Of a stretch of 15,858 nt of DNA, positions 7,886 to 14,183 are shown piece after piece. Source of the stretch: RXOA01 sp964554715 (GTDB taxonomy: Bacteria; Bipolaricaulota; Bipolaricaulia; UBA7950; UBA9294); contig CAZKPU010000055.1 of NCBI GenBank assembly GCA_964554715.1, forward strand, positions 1-15,858. Reading direction: 5' to 3'. How positions within the stretch are numbered: position 1 is the first letter of the stretch; each line of letters begins with the position of its first letter. A model generated the notes under the pieces. It was not told the DNA's origin and searched no databases. It saw only the letters and a list, made by a program, of their open reading frames with translations. Both the position numbers and the translations under genes were made by a program.

Positions 7886-9082
7886 TCAGGCACCGTGCCT
7901 CCGGGCAGGTTTCTCGGACAGGAGGTTGATGAAACCCTGCGGAACGGCGCAGGTCCACAGTTGCAGATCGCAACCACCGGCCGACAGGCGGGATCCATTC
8001 CACATCAGGATCTCGGGAAACCCGAGCGGTCCAAGAGCCTGAAGAACGCGTGTGGCTCCCTCCACGATGGCGGGAAGGCCGAATGTGCGAGCTCCGGACG
8101 CGATCATCACCTGTTCGTAGGGCCAGACGGACCCCAGATGATAGGCATCGTGTGCGTAATCCGTCTGTCCGGGGGCATAGCTCCGAAAGCCGTAGGGGGT
8201 GGAGAGCCGATCAGCGGCCGCACGAACCCCGGAGAGGCACTCCTGCGAAACGTCGCCCGGGACAAGATAGGCCAGCATGTGCAGGGCGTCGGAGGACACG
8301 CCCGACACAGCGACGTCGCGATCGCGCGCGATCAAGGGGATGCCGAGATTCGCGTCCCAAAGAGAATCCTCGAGTTGAGTGACAAGGCGAGCTGCAGCGA
8401 CATGGAGATCGCTTGACTCCCACGGGAGTTCGATCACCGAACTCAGAGCTGCGAGGGAACGAAGGCCGCAAGCCGTTTGGGCTTGTACCAGTGAGTACGA
8501 AACAGGGTACGCGATGTCTTTGCGGCCCGGGAGATGCGAGTCCTTCCAGTAGGTCGCATAGGCGAAGTACCTCGTGGCTCCGCAGTATGCGGGATCCTCG
8601 ACAAACACGTCGTTCCGAATGTGCTTGATGAGATAGGTGCCGGCGGCTTCGATGGCCGGCCTGATCAGCCGGAGAAGCGTGAGATCCGCTTCGGCGCTCG
8701 ATTGGGCCAGACGGCTTGCCGCGATGAGAAACAGCTGGCTGGTTTCGGCGGCGTTGTAGTGGGACTCGAACCCGTCCCGTACCACGCGGTTCCATTCGTG
8801 AAGAACGCGCCCTGGCTCTTCCCCTGTCACCGGATCGAGTTCTGTGCCGATGGTGTGCGCAGCGAAGCGGATCGACTCGCGAAGCAACGATCGTGACGAC
8901 AGCATGAGCGCTGTCGTAAGAAGATCCCTTGGGAACAGCCCGAAGTGTGTTTTTCCACCCTGACGGCCCGCATTGAACACCTCAAAGCGCGCCTCGGAAT
9001 CCGTAAGCACGGCTCGAAGCGTTCTCATGCCATCTTCGGCCTGAGGCATCAGCTTTGCGGACCGCTTCAACGGTGGCAACAT
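7886..9082 (-). CDS. (alpha/alpha)6-barrel glycoside hydrolase, amylo-alpha-1,6-glucosidase-like
   Basis: A 398-residue six-hairpin glycosidase, resembling the C-terminal catalytic part of glycogen debranching enzymes (GH133) and, more distantly, GH15/GH63. Features seen: FGLFPRDLL at residues 47-55 (the Trp/Phe-x-Arg-Asp sugar-binding element of this fold), YWKDSHLPGR at 178-187, YHLGSVWPYEQ at 314-324, FPEILMW at 355-361 and GCDLQLWT near 370-377. The last two recall the PELF...GC-QAWS end of debranching enzymes. There is no signal peptide, so it acts in the cytoplasm on an imported or stored glucan or glucoside; the exact bond is not readable. Start: the ATG at 9082 has GGGAGGT 9 bases upstream and suits the promoter at 9111-9138. 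The in-frame ATG at 9115 would lie within the -10 box. It is the first gene of the operon and probably supplies glucose to Glk. Confidence 0.8.
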   Translation of the reverse strand: MLPPLKRSAKLMPQAEDGMRTLRAVLTDSEARFEVFNAGRQGGKTHFGLFPRDLLTTALMLSSRSLLRESIRFAAHTIGTELDPVTGEEPGRVLHEWNRVVRDGFESHYNAAETSQLFLIAASRLAQSSAEADLTLLRLIRPAIEAAGTYLIKHIRNDVFVEDPAYCGATRYFAYATYWKDSHLPGRKDIAYPVSYSLVQAQTACGLRSLAALSSVIELPWESSDLHVAAARLVTQLEDSLWDANLGIPLIARDRDVAVSGVSSDALHMLAYLVPGDVSQECLSGVRAAADRLSTPYGFRSYAPGQTDYAHDAYHLGSVWPYEQVMIASGARTFGLPAIVEGATRVLQALGPLGFPEILMWNGSRLSAGGCDLQLWTCAVPQGFINLLSEKPARRHGA

Positions 9083-9110
9083 CCGTGGTGAACCTCCCCT
9101 CTTGTCGTAC

Positions 9111-9138
9111 AGCATAGCGTGTTCGTGGCAAGGGACAA
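9111..9138 (-). promoter_or_regulatory. predicted sigma-70 promoter for the leftward operon
   Basis: On the - strand, TTGTCC (9138-9133), a 16-base spacer and TATGCT (9116-9111). Transcription would begin near 9104, just ahead of the GGGAGGT ribosome binding site and about 22 bases before the ATG at 9082. The geometry agrees with the start chosen for the glycosidase gene. Four of six bases match consensus in each box. Confidence 0.5.
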
Positions 9139-9172
9139 GAAGAACGGCTTTGACGTCTCAACCCGGAAGATC

Positions 9173-9189
9173 CCGGGGGGGCGCCCCGG
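9173..9189. repeat. GC-rich inverted repeat between the divergent promoters
   Basis: CCGGGG (9173-9178) and CCCCGG (9184-9189) flank five bases. An alternative register gives the perfect 10-base palindrome GGGGCGCCCC at 9178-9187. It lies 7 bases before the rightward -35 box and 34 bases behind the leftward -35 box, a natural place for an operator or activator site. Role inferred only. Confidence 0.3.
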
Positions 9190-9196
9190 CGAAGGA

Positions 9197-9226
9197 TTGA
9201 CAGCAACGCTCTCGACCCTGTAGGCT
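9197..9226 (+). promoter_or_regulatory. predicted sigma-70 promoter for the transporter operon
   Basis: A perfect TTGACA at 9197-9202, an 18-base spacer, and TAGGCT at 9221-9226 (three of six matches to TATAAT). A start near 9233 would leave a leader of about 270 bases before the binding-protein gene. The weak -10 box suggests dependence on an activator, which is inference. Confidence 0.45.
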
Positions 9227-9449
9227 GCATCGTGGCGTGCATGGTTTGGAGAATGGGATCAGACCCGGCGGAAGGATATCGGCTCTCCACACAGCACCTC
9301 GCGAACCACCGAACGCGTCTCTCCTCGCGTCCCGGGAGCCGTCCTTAACTGGCTATTGTCGGTAGACCGTGACGAATTCTTCCGGCTCACTCGTTCCCCT
9401 CATGGAAGTGCCGCTCATGTTGCAGCAGAAGTTACGACGAAGGAGGTGA

Positions 9450-9479
9450 ATGCCCCGATCAACAACCCAACAGCAATGA
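9450..9479 (+). CDS. possible 9-codon leader peptide (MPRSTTQQQ)
   Basis: An ATG directly follows a complete anti-16S match, AAGGAGGTGA at 9440-9449, with only 3 bases after GGAGG. The frame ends at TGA after nine codons and is the same frame as the binding-protein gene, which starts 24 bases later. The peptide is Gln/Thr-rich with no run of one regulatory codon type beyond three Gln. It could tune translation of the downstream gene by coupling, or the ribosome binding site could be a relic. The ribosome binding site is the strongest in the region, but the coding evidence is minimal. Confidence 0.3.
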   Translation: MPRSTTQQQ

Positions 9480-9503
9480 GACCAAGGATACAAGGGAGGC
9501 ATG

Positions 9504-10760
9504 ATGAAAAGGATAGGTGTCATTGTCGTGTTTGCCATCGCTGCACTCTTTTCGATTGCAGTGATGGCTCAGCAGGTTTCCATCGCCGTGCTGTGGAGCG
9601 GCGTGGAGTTGGATGCCTTCAAAGCGACCATTGCTCCGTTTGAGGACCAAACGGGAATCACCGTACTGATCGACGAAGTCGGGCGCGACCTTCCAACGGT
9701 GTTGCCGGTTCGCGTGGCCGCAGGGAATCCGCCGGATCTTGCGGCTCTGCCGAACCCCGGGCAGATGCAGGAGTTTGTGGGACAAGGTGTCCTTGTTGCG
9801 CTGGATAGTCTCTCGAACCTTACCGATCACCCCGCCGCGTTTGTCGATCTGGGTACGGTGGACGGACACGTATATGGCTTCTTCATTGCGGCGGATCTGA
9901 AGAGCCTCATCTGGTACAACCCGAAGGCGTTTACAGCTCGTGGATACGAAGTGCCGACCAGCTGGCCCACGTTGATCGCTCTCAGTGAGCAGATCGTCGC
10001 CGACGGTGGAACACCCTGGGCGATTGGGCTGGAGAGCGGTCCCGCAAGCGGTTGGCCGGGGACGGACTGGATCGAGGATATCATGCTTCGGACGGCGGGT
10101 CCGGACCTCTATGATCAGTGGGTGAATCATGAGATCCCATGGACCCATCCAGCGGTGAAGAAGGCATGGGAGTACTTCGGGCAAATCGTCAATGCTCCAG
10201 GGTTTGTCTACGGCGGCTACGTAGGAGCTTTGACGATCGCCTTCGGCGACTCTCCTTCCGTGCTGTTCGATGCGCCGCCAGGCGCCTACATGCACCGCCA
10301 GGCGACGTTCATCCAGAGCTCCATCCTCAACTCGAACCCCGACCTTGTTCCGGTGGAAGACTACAACGTGTTTGCGTTTCCGCCGATCTCGCCTGTTCAC
10401 GGGAATCCCCTATTGGGAGCGGGCGATCTCATCGGCGTATTCAACGAAACGCCCGAGGCGCTTGCCCTGGCGAACTATCTTGCCTCGGCCGAGGCACAAG
10501 AGATCTGGTGCGGTACGCTCGGGAAGCTGGCGATCAACAAGAACGTCGATCCTTCCGTCTACCCCGACCCGATCACGGCGAACGCGGCGATGATGCTTGC
10601 CGAGGCGGAGACCTTCCGCTTTGACGCATCCGACTTGATGCCGGCTGCAGTGGGATCGGGCACGTTCTGGACGGGGATCCTCGACTACATCAGTGGGATT
10701 CCTCTCGACACGGTCTTGGCTGCGATCGAAGCCAGCGCCGTTGCGGCCTACGGAGAGTAG
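9504..10760 (+). CDS. ABC transporter sugar-binding protein (family 1, AglE/MalE-like)
   Basis: Extracytoplasmic binding protein that would deliver a sugar to the two permeases encoded next. It has a signal peptide: KR at residues 2-3, a hydrophobic core at 5-20 and a probable signal peptidase I cut after VMA (residue 22). There is no lipobox Cys, so the mature protein is soluble in a periplasm rather than lipid-anchored. Family 1 features include LIWYNPKAFTARGYEVPTSW, the typical hinge segment near residues 135-155, a GGTPWAIGLESG stretch, and a C-terminal region rich in aromatic residues. Length of 418 is usual. An alpha-glucoside ligand is suggested by the GH65 gene in the same operon, not by the binding site itself. 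Start: the ATG at 9504 lies 4 bases from GGGAGG, whereas the ATG at 9501 lies only 1 base away. A strong hairpin follows the stop. Confidence 0.9.
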   Translation: MKRIGVIVVFAIAALFSIAVMAQQVSIAVLWSGVELDAFKATIAPFEDQTGITVLIDEVGRDLPTVLPVRVAAGNPPDLAALPNPGQMQEFVGQGVLVALDSLSNLTDHPAAFVDLGTVDGHVYGFFIAADLKSLIWYNPKAFTARGYEVPTSWPTLIALSEQIVADGGTPWAIGLESGPASGWPGTDWIEDIMLRTAGPDLYDQWVNHEIPWTHPAVKKAWEYFGQIVNAPGFVYGGYVGALTIAFGDSPSVLFDAPPGAYMHRQATFIQSSILNSNPDLVPVEDYNVFAFPPISPVHGNPLLGAGDLIGVFNETPEALALANYLASAEAQEIWCGTLGKLAINKNVDPSVYPDPITANAAMMLAEAETFRFDASDLMPAAVGSGTFWTGILDYISGIPLDTVLAAIEASAVAAYGE

Positions 10761-10769
10761 GAGGCACAC

Positions 10770-10810
10770 GGGAAGGCTGGAGCCGCAGCCGTTGCGGCTT
10801 CGGCCTTCTC
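10770..10810 (+). promoter_or_regulatory. strong intercistronic hairpin after the binding-protein gene
   Basis: Bases 10770-10787 pair with 10793-10810 around the loop GCCGT, giving about 18 pairs in RNA including a few G-U pairs. The core is AGCCGCA/TGCGGCT and the outer part GAAGGC/GCCTTC. It starts 9 bases after the stop, and no U-tract follows. This is the arrangement known for malE-malF-type operons, where such a structure keeps binding-protein mRNA abundant relative to permease mRNA. Confidence 0.75.
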
Positions 10811-10837
10811 TTCCTACGAAGTCGGGAGAGGGTTTCA

Positions 10838-11707
10838 ATGCGGACAAGACGATGGGTTCCGTGGGCCTACGCAGGACCGGCGATCCTGCTGCTCGCGTTC
10901 TTCCTTGTCTACCCGGCGATTGACACGATCCGCTTGTCGTTCTTCGATCGAGGCGGCGATGTCTTCGTTGGGCTCCAGAACTACAAGTACGCGTTCACCA
11001 ACAGCACGATGCTGACAGCGTTCCGGAACAACGCGCTTTGGGTCGTGGTCTTCACCACATGCACCGTTTCATTCGGGCTTCTGTTCGCCGTGCTTCTGGA
11101 TCGGGTGCGGTATGAGCGGATCATCAAGTCGATCGTCTTCATTCCGATGGCGATCTCGATGGTCGGAGCGGGAACGATCTGGAAGTTTGTCTATGCCTAT
11201 CGGCCGGCCAGCGCATCACAGATCGGTCTGCTGAATGCCATCGTTGTGGGATTGGGGGGGGAGCCGGTCGGCTGGCTCATCGAGCGCCCCTGGGTCAACA
11301 ACCTCTGCTTGATCATCGTGGGGATCTGGATGTGGACAGGGTTCTGCATGGTCGTCTTGTCGGCGGCGTACAAGAACATCCCCCGCCAGCTGATGGAGGC
11401 TGCGCGGATCGACGGAGCCACCGAATGGCAAGCGTTCTGGCGTGTGATCTTCCCGCTTCTGAGGCCGACCGTTGCGGTGGTGACGACAACCATGATCGTC
11501 TTCGTTCTGAAGATCTTCGACATTGTATACGTCATGACCAACGGGAACTTCTCCACCGAAGTCCTTGCCAATCGGATGTACAAGGAACAGTTCTCGTTCT
11601 CGAACTACGGACTGGCGTCTGCGATTGCAGTCGTTCTGCTGATTCTGATCATCCCGATGATGATCGTGAACATCCGGCGGTTCAGACGACAGGAGGCGAT
11701 CCGGTGA
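10838..11707 (+). CDS. ABC sugar permease, MalF/AglF-like
   Basis: First membrane subunit of the carbohydrate uptake system. The 289 residues contain about six transmembrane helices: near 11-31, 65-88, 98-120, 155-178, 211-232 and 258-278. The EAA loop that docks the ATPase is at residues 187-207 (EAARIDGATEWQAFWRVIFP), fully typical. The short N-terminal tail and a single helix before the GLQNYKYAF segment fit the sugar (CUT1) permease type. Start: the ATG at 10838 has GGGAGAGGG 5-13 bases upstream. It follows the hairpin after the binding-protein gene, and its stop overlaps the next permease start in GTGA. The final NIRRFRRQEAIR is positively charged, consistent with a cytoplasmic end. No ATP-binding subunit is encoded in the window. 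Confidence 0.93.
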   Translation: MRTRRWVPWAYAGPAILLLAFFLVYPAIDTIRLSFFDRGGDVFVGLQNYKYAFTNSTMLTAFRNNALWVVVFTTCTVSFGLLFAVLLDRVRYERIIKSIVFIPMAISMVGAGTIWKFVYAYRPASASQIGLLNAIVVGLGGEPVGWLIERPWVNNLCLIIVGIWMWTGFCMVVLSAAYKNIPRQLMEAARIDGATEWQAFWRVIFPLLRPTVAVVTTTMIVFVLKIFDIVYVMTNGNFSTEVLANRMYKEQFSFSNYGLASAIAVVLLILIIPMMIVNIRRFRRQEAIR

Positions 11708-12564
11708 AGAGGCGGCCTGTTGCCTATGTCAGTCGCGGCACACTACATGTTCTGCTGATCGTCTTGGCGGTGGTGTGGATCCTGCCGACAGTCGGGCTGT
11801 TGATCACATCGTTCCGCCCACCTGAGGTGGTCGGGGATACGGGATGGTGGACCGTTCTTGCCCATCCGTTCAATTTCACCCAGTATACGCTGGAGAACTA
11901 CCGGTCCGTGATCTTCGAAGGGGGCATGGGGCGAGCGTTCGTCAACAGCCTGACCATCACCCTCCCGGCGACGCTCTTGCCGATCTTTCTCGCAGGGCTT
12001 GCCGCCTACTCGTTTGCGTGGATGAAGTTCCGCGGCCGGAACATGCTGTTTATGATCGTCGTCGGGCTGATGGTCATTCCTCTTCAGATGACGTTCATTC
12101 CGATCCTGTCGATCTTCGCGAAACTGCGAGTCGCCGGAACGTTTCCTGCGATCTGGCTTGCTCATGCCGGCTATGGGATGCCGCTGATGGTCTATCTGCT
12201 GCATGGATTCATCGCAGGTCTTCCCCGGGACATCTTTGATTCCGCAGCGATCGATGGGGCTTCATCGGTTACGACGTTCTTCAGGATCGTCGTCCCGCTC
12301 TCCGTGCCCGCCATTGCCTCTGTTGCGATCTTCCAGTTCCTCTGGGTGTGGAACGATCTGCTGGTGGCGCTGATCTACCTTGGGGGGTCGCCCAATGTGG
12401 GGCCGGTAACGCTGAGAGTCGCGAACCTCGTCGGATCGCGAGGGCAGGATTGGGAGGTCCTGACAGCGGCGGCGTTTGTGTCGATGGCGCTTCCGCTAGT
12501 TGTCTTCTTCTCCCTCCAGCGCTATTTCGTGCGTGGGATTCTTGCCGGATCGGTCAAGGGCTAG
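11704..12564 (+). CDS. ABC sugar permease, MalG/AglG-like
   Basis: Second membrane subunit, 286 residues. It has an N-terminal helix (about 13-36), then the periplasmic segment with NFTQYTLENYRSVIF, and five more helices. The EAA loop is at 180-200 in the form SAAIDGASSVTTFFRIVVPL, and the chain ends with YFVRGILAGSVKG, the usual MalG-type tail. Start: GTG at 11704, sharing GTGA with the stop of the first permease, and with AGGAGG 8 bases upstream inside that gene. A longer frame reaching back to 11332 only covers the first permease in another frame. The overlap implies coupled translation and a 1:1 heterodimer. The stop is followed by a weak inverted repeat and 98 bases before the next gene. 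Confidence 0.93.
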   Translation: MKRRPVAYVSRGTLHVLLIVLAVVWILPTVGLLITSFRPPEVVGDTGWWTVLAHPFNFTQYTLENYRSVIFEGGMGRAFVNSLTITLPATLLPIFLAGLAAYSFAWMKFRGRNMLFMIVVGLMVIPLQMTFIPILSIFAKLRVAGTFPAIWLAHAGYGMPLMVYLLHGFIAGLPRDIFDSAAIDGASSVTTFFRIVVPLSVPAIASVAIFQFLWVWNDLLVALIYLGGSPNVGPVTLRVANLVGSRGQDWEVLTAAAFVSMALPLVVFFSLQRYFVRGILAGSVKG

Positions 12565-12591
12565 GCATCGCAAACACACACCGACGATGCC
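12564..12591 (+). promoter_or_regulatory. weak hairpin after the second permease gene
   Basis: GGCATCG (12564-12570) pairs with CGATGCC (12585-12591) around a 14-base loop, starting at the last base of the stop codon. An alternative pairing of CCGGG (12590-12594) with CCCGG (12614-12618) is mutually exclusive with it. Neither is followed by a U-tract. The rest of the 98-base gap carries the ribosome binding site of the next gene. Confidence 0.3.
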
Positions 12592-12662
12592 GGGCTTCCT
12601 TCGTGTGCGCCTTCCCGGATAGGATGGAACGTACAGGGATTTCACGGAGAAGGAGCTTGCGG

Positions 12663-14183
12663 ATGGATCCATCCCTTGAGGCCGTTGTGTTCGATCTCGA
12701 CGGGGTCATTACGCTTACGGCCCGGCTGCATGCAACGGCATGGAAATGGGCGTTCGATCGTATTTTGAAGGAGAGGGAAAAAGAGCGGTTCCGTCCGTTC
12801 GACGCCCAGACAGAGTACCAGCGTTATGTCGACGGTCGTCCTCGAATCGACGGGGTGACGACATTTCTCGAATCGCGGGGGATCTCGCTTCCCATTGGAG
12901 ATCCTTCCGACCCGCCGTCGCTCCACAGTGCATGGGGGGTCGGAAACCTCAAGAACGATCGCTTCCGGGAACTCCTGAACGAAGAGGGGGCGGATGTCGA
13001 CCAGGGGACGGTCGCGCTGATCCACGAGCTGCGCGGTCGAGGGATCCGAGTTGCTGTGGCGTCCTCAAGCAAGAACTGCGAACCGATCTTGCGTCGCGTC
13101 GGGCTGTTGGATCTATTCGAGGCGCGAGTGGACGGTGTGGAGTCGGCCCGGCTCAGTCTGCAGGGGAAACCCCACCCTGACATCTTCTTGGAGGCAGCGC
13201 GAAGGCTCGGCGTATCGCCGGAGAAGGCGGTGGTGGTGGAAGACGCAACAGCGGGTGTGAAGGCAGGTCGCGAAGGCGGATTCGGGCTTGTCGTTGGCTT
13301 GGATCGCAACGGGCAACGAGCCGCGCTCCGGTCCCATGGGGCCGACGTGGTTCTGGAATCGCTCGGGGCCGACTCAGCGGAGTTGTTTCAGCGGTGGATC
13401 ACGAACCGAGCCTATCGGAAACCGTCTGCTTGGCTGGCGTGGCCTTCGCTATCGAAGAGGTTCTCCTTCGGGAACCTCGCGGTCTTTCTCGACTACGACG
13501 GGACGCTTGTGCCGATTGCGCCGCGTCCCGACGAGGCGGTGCTTTCCGGTTCGATGCGAACGACGCTGAAGCAACTGGCTTCGCGGGTGCCTACGGCCAT
13601 CATCAGCGGCCGTGGCGTCGAGGATGTTCGAAGACTACTGGGGATCGAGGGGCTATACATCGCCGGTGCGCACGGCCTTGAGATCGTATCTCCCGATGGC
13701 ACGGTGAAGGAGATGGATCCTCGATGGCGGGAGATGATCGAGGATGCGGCCGATGAACTGGAGGCGGCTGTTCGCAGGCTGCGTGGAGCAATCCTTGAGC
13801 GCAAAGGGTATTCAGTTGCCGTCCACTACCGCTTGGTTGCACCGGCCAAAGTCCCGCGACTGCAAGGGCAGGTGCGTGCGGTGGCGGCGGAGTATCCGGA
13901 GCTTCGACAAGCGCCGGGCAAGATGGTCTTTGAACTGAGGCCGGACATCGATTGGGACAAGGGAGCGGCGCTTCAGTGGCTCCTGGAGGAACTGGGGCAG
14001 GCTGACGCCAGGCCGATCTACATCGGAGACGATATCACCGACGAAGACGCGTTCGTCGTGGTCAAAGACAGAGGAGTAGGGATCCTTGTTGGAAGCGCTC
14101 CCCGCAAGACGATGGCTCAGTACTCTCTGCAGGCCCCGTGGGAAGTCGAGCTGCTCCTCCAGGAGGTCGCGAAAGGCCGATGA
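12663..14183 (+). CDS. pgmB-otsB: fused beta-phosphoglucomutase-like HAD / trehalose-6-phosphate phosphatase
   Basis: Two complete HAD enzymes in one 506-residue chain. Residues 1 to about 245 look like beta-phosphoglucomutase: FDLDGVIT with nucleophile Asp11 and acid/base Asp13, a helical cap with YVDGRPRIDGV at 55-65, SSSKNC at 134-139, GKPHPDIF with Lys169, and VVEDATAGVKAG with Glu193 and Asp194. Residues about 270-506 are an OtsB-type phosphatase: LDYDGTL with Asp277 and Asp279, SGRG at 315-318, AGAHGLE at 334-340, GKMVFELRP at 419-427 and GDDITDEDAF at 455-464. The predicted reactions are beta-glucose 1-phosphate to glucose 6-phosphate, and trehalose 6-phosphate to trehalose plus phosphate. 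Start: the ATG at 12663 has AAGGAG 8 bases upstream; longer frames cover the permease end. The stop overlaps the GH65 start in ATGA. No catalytic residue is missing in either domain. Confidence 0.92.
   Translation: MDPSLEAVVFDLDGVITLTARLHATAWKWAFDRILKEREKERFRPFDAQTEYQRYVDGRPRIDGVTTFLESRGISLPIGDPSDPPSLHSAWGVGNLKNDRFRELLNEEGADVDQGTVALIHELRGRGIRVAVASSSKNCEPILRRVGLLDLFEARVDGVESARLSLQGKPHPDIFLEAARRLGVSPEKAVVVEDATAGVKAGREGGFGLVVGLDRNGQRAALRSHGADVVLESLGADSAELFQRWITNRAYRKPSAWLAWPSLSKRFSFGNLAVFLDYDGTLVPIAPRPDEAVLSGSMRTTLKQLASRVPTAIISGRGVEDVRRLLGIEGLYIAGAHGLEIVSPDGTVKEMDPRWREMIEDAADELEAAVRRLRGAILERKGYSVAVHYRLVAPAKVPRLQGQVRAVAAEYPELRQAPGKMVFELRPDIDWDKGAALQWLLEELGQADARPIYIGDDITDEDAFVVVKDRGVGILVGSAPRKTMAQYSLQAPWEVELLLQEVAKGR

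Larger units (their letters stand above)
9083..9503. other. divergent control region between the two sugar operons
   Basis: About 420 bases without a large gene. It contains the leftward promoter (9111-9138), a GC-rich inverted repeat (9173-9189), a rightward promoter (9197-9226) and a possible leader peptide gene (9450-9479). Between 9227 and 9401 I see only short inverted repeats such as CGGT-AG-ACCG at 9360-9369 and a repeated CGCGTC near 9314-9332. A 35-codon frame from the ATG at 9241 has no ribosome binding site and is not called. The layout allows one regulator to control both operons, but no regulator gene lies in the window. Confidence 0.6.

Noticed and set aside
7824..8003. N-terminal extension of glucokinase
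   Set aside because: It overlaps the end of the glycosidase gene and has no homologous content before the ATP-binding motif.
9241..9348. 35-codon frame in the control region
   Set aside because: No ribosome binding site, and the composition is that of random GC-rich DNA.
9356..9643. 95-codon frame across the binding-protein start
   Set aside because: It runs out of frame through the signal peptide region of a clear gene, is Cys/His/Arg-rich and lacks a ribosome binding site.
11332..11703. N-terminal extension of the second permease
   Set aside because: It covers the first permease in another frame; the GTG at 11704 has AGGAGG and the classic GTGA overlap.
12348..12662. N-terminal extension of the HAD-OtsB gene
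   Set aside because: These codons overlap the end of the permease in another frame and give low-complexity sequence; the ATG at 12663 has a good ribosome binding site and begins right before the HAD motif.
12671..12730. Leu18 in place of the Asp found in L. lactis beta-phosphoglucomutase (ITDTA to ITLTA)
   Set aside because: This position is, to my knowledge, variable in the actinobacterial-type relatives, and all catalytic HAD residues are present, so it is not evidence of an inactive enzyme.
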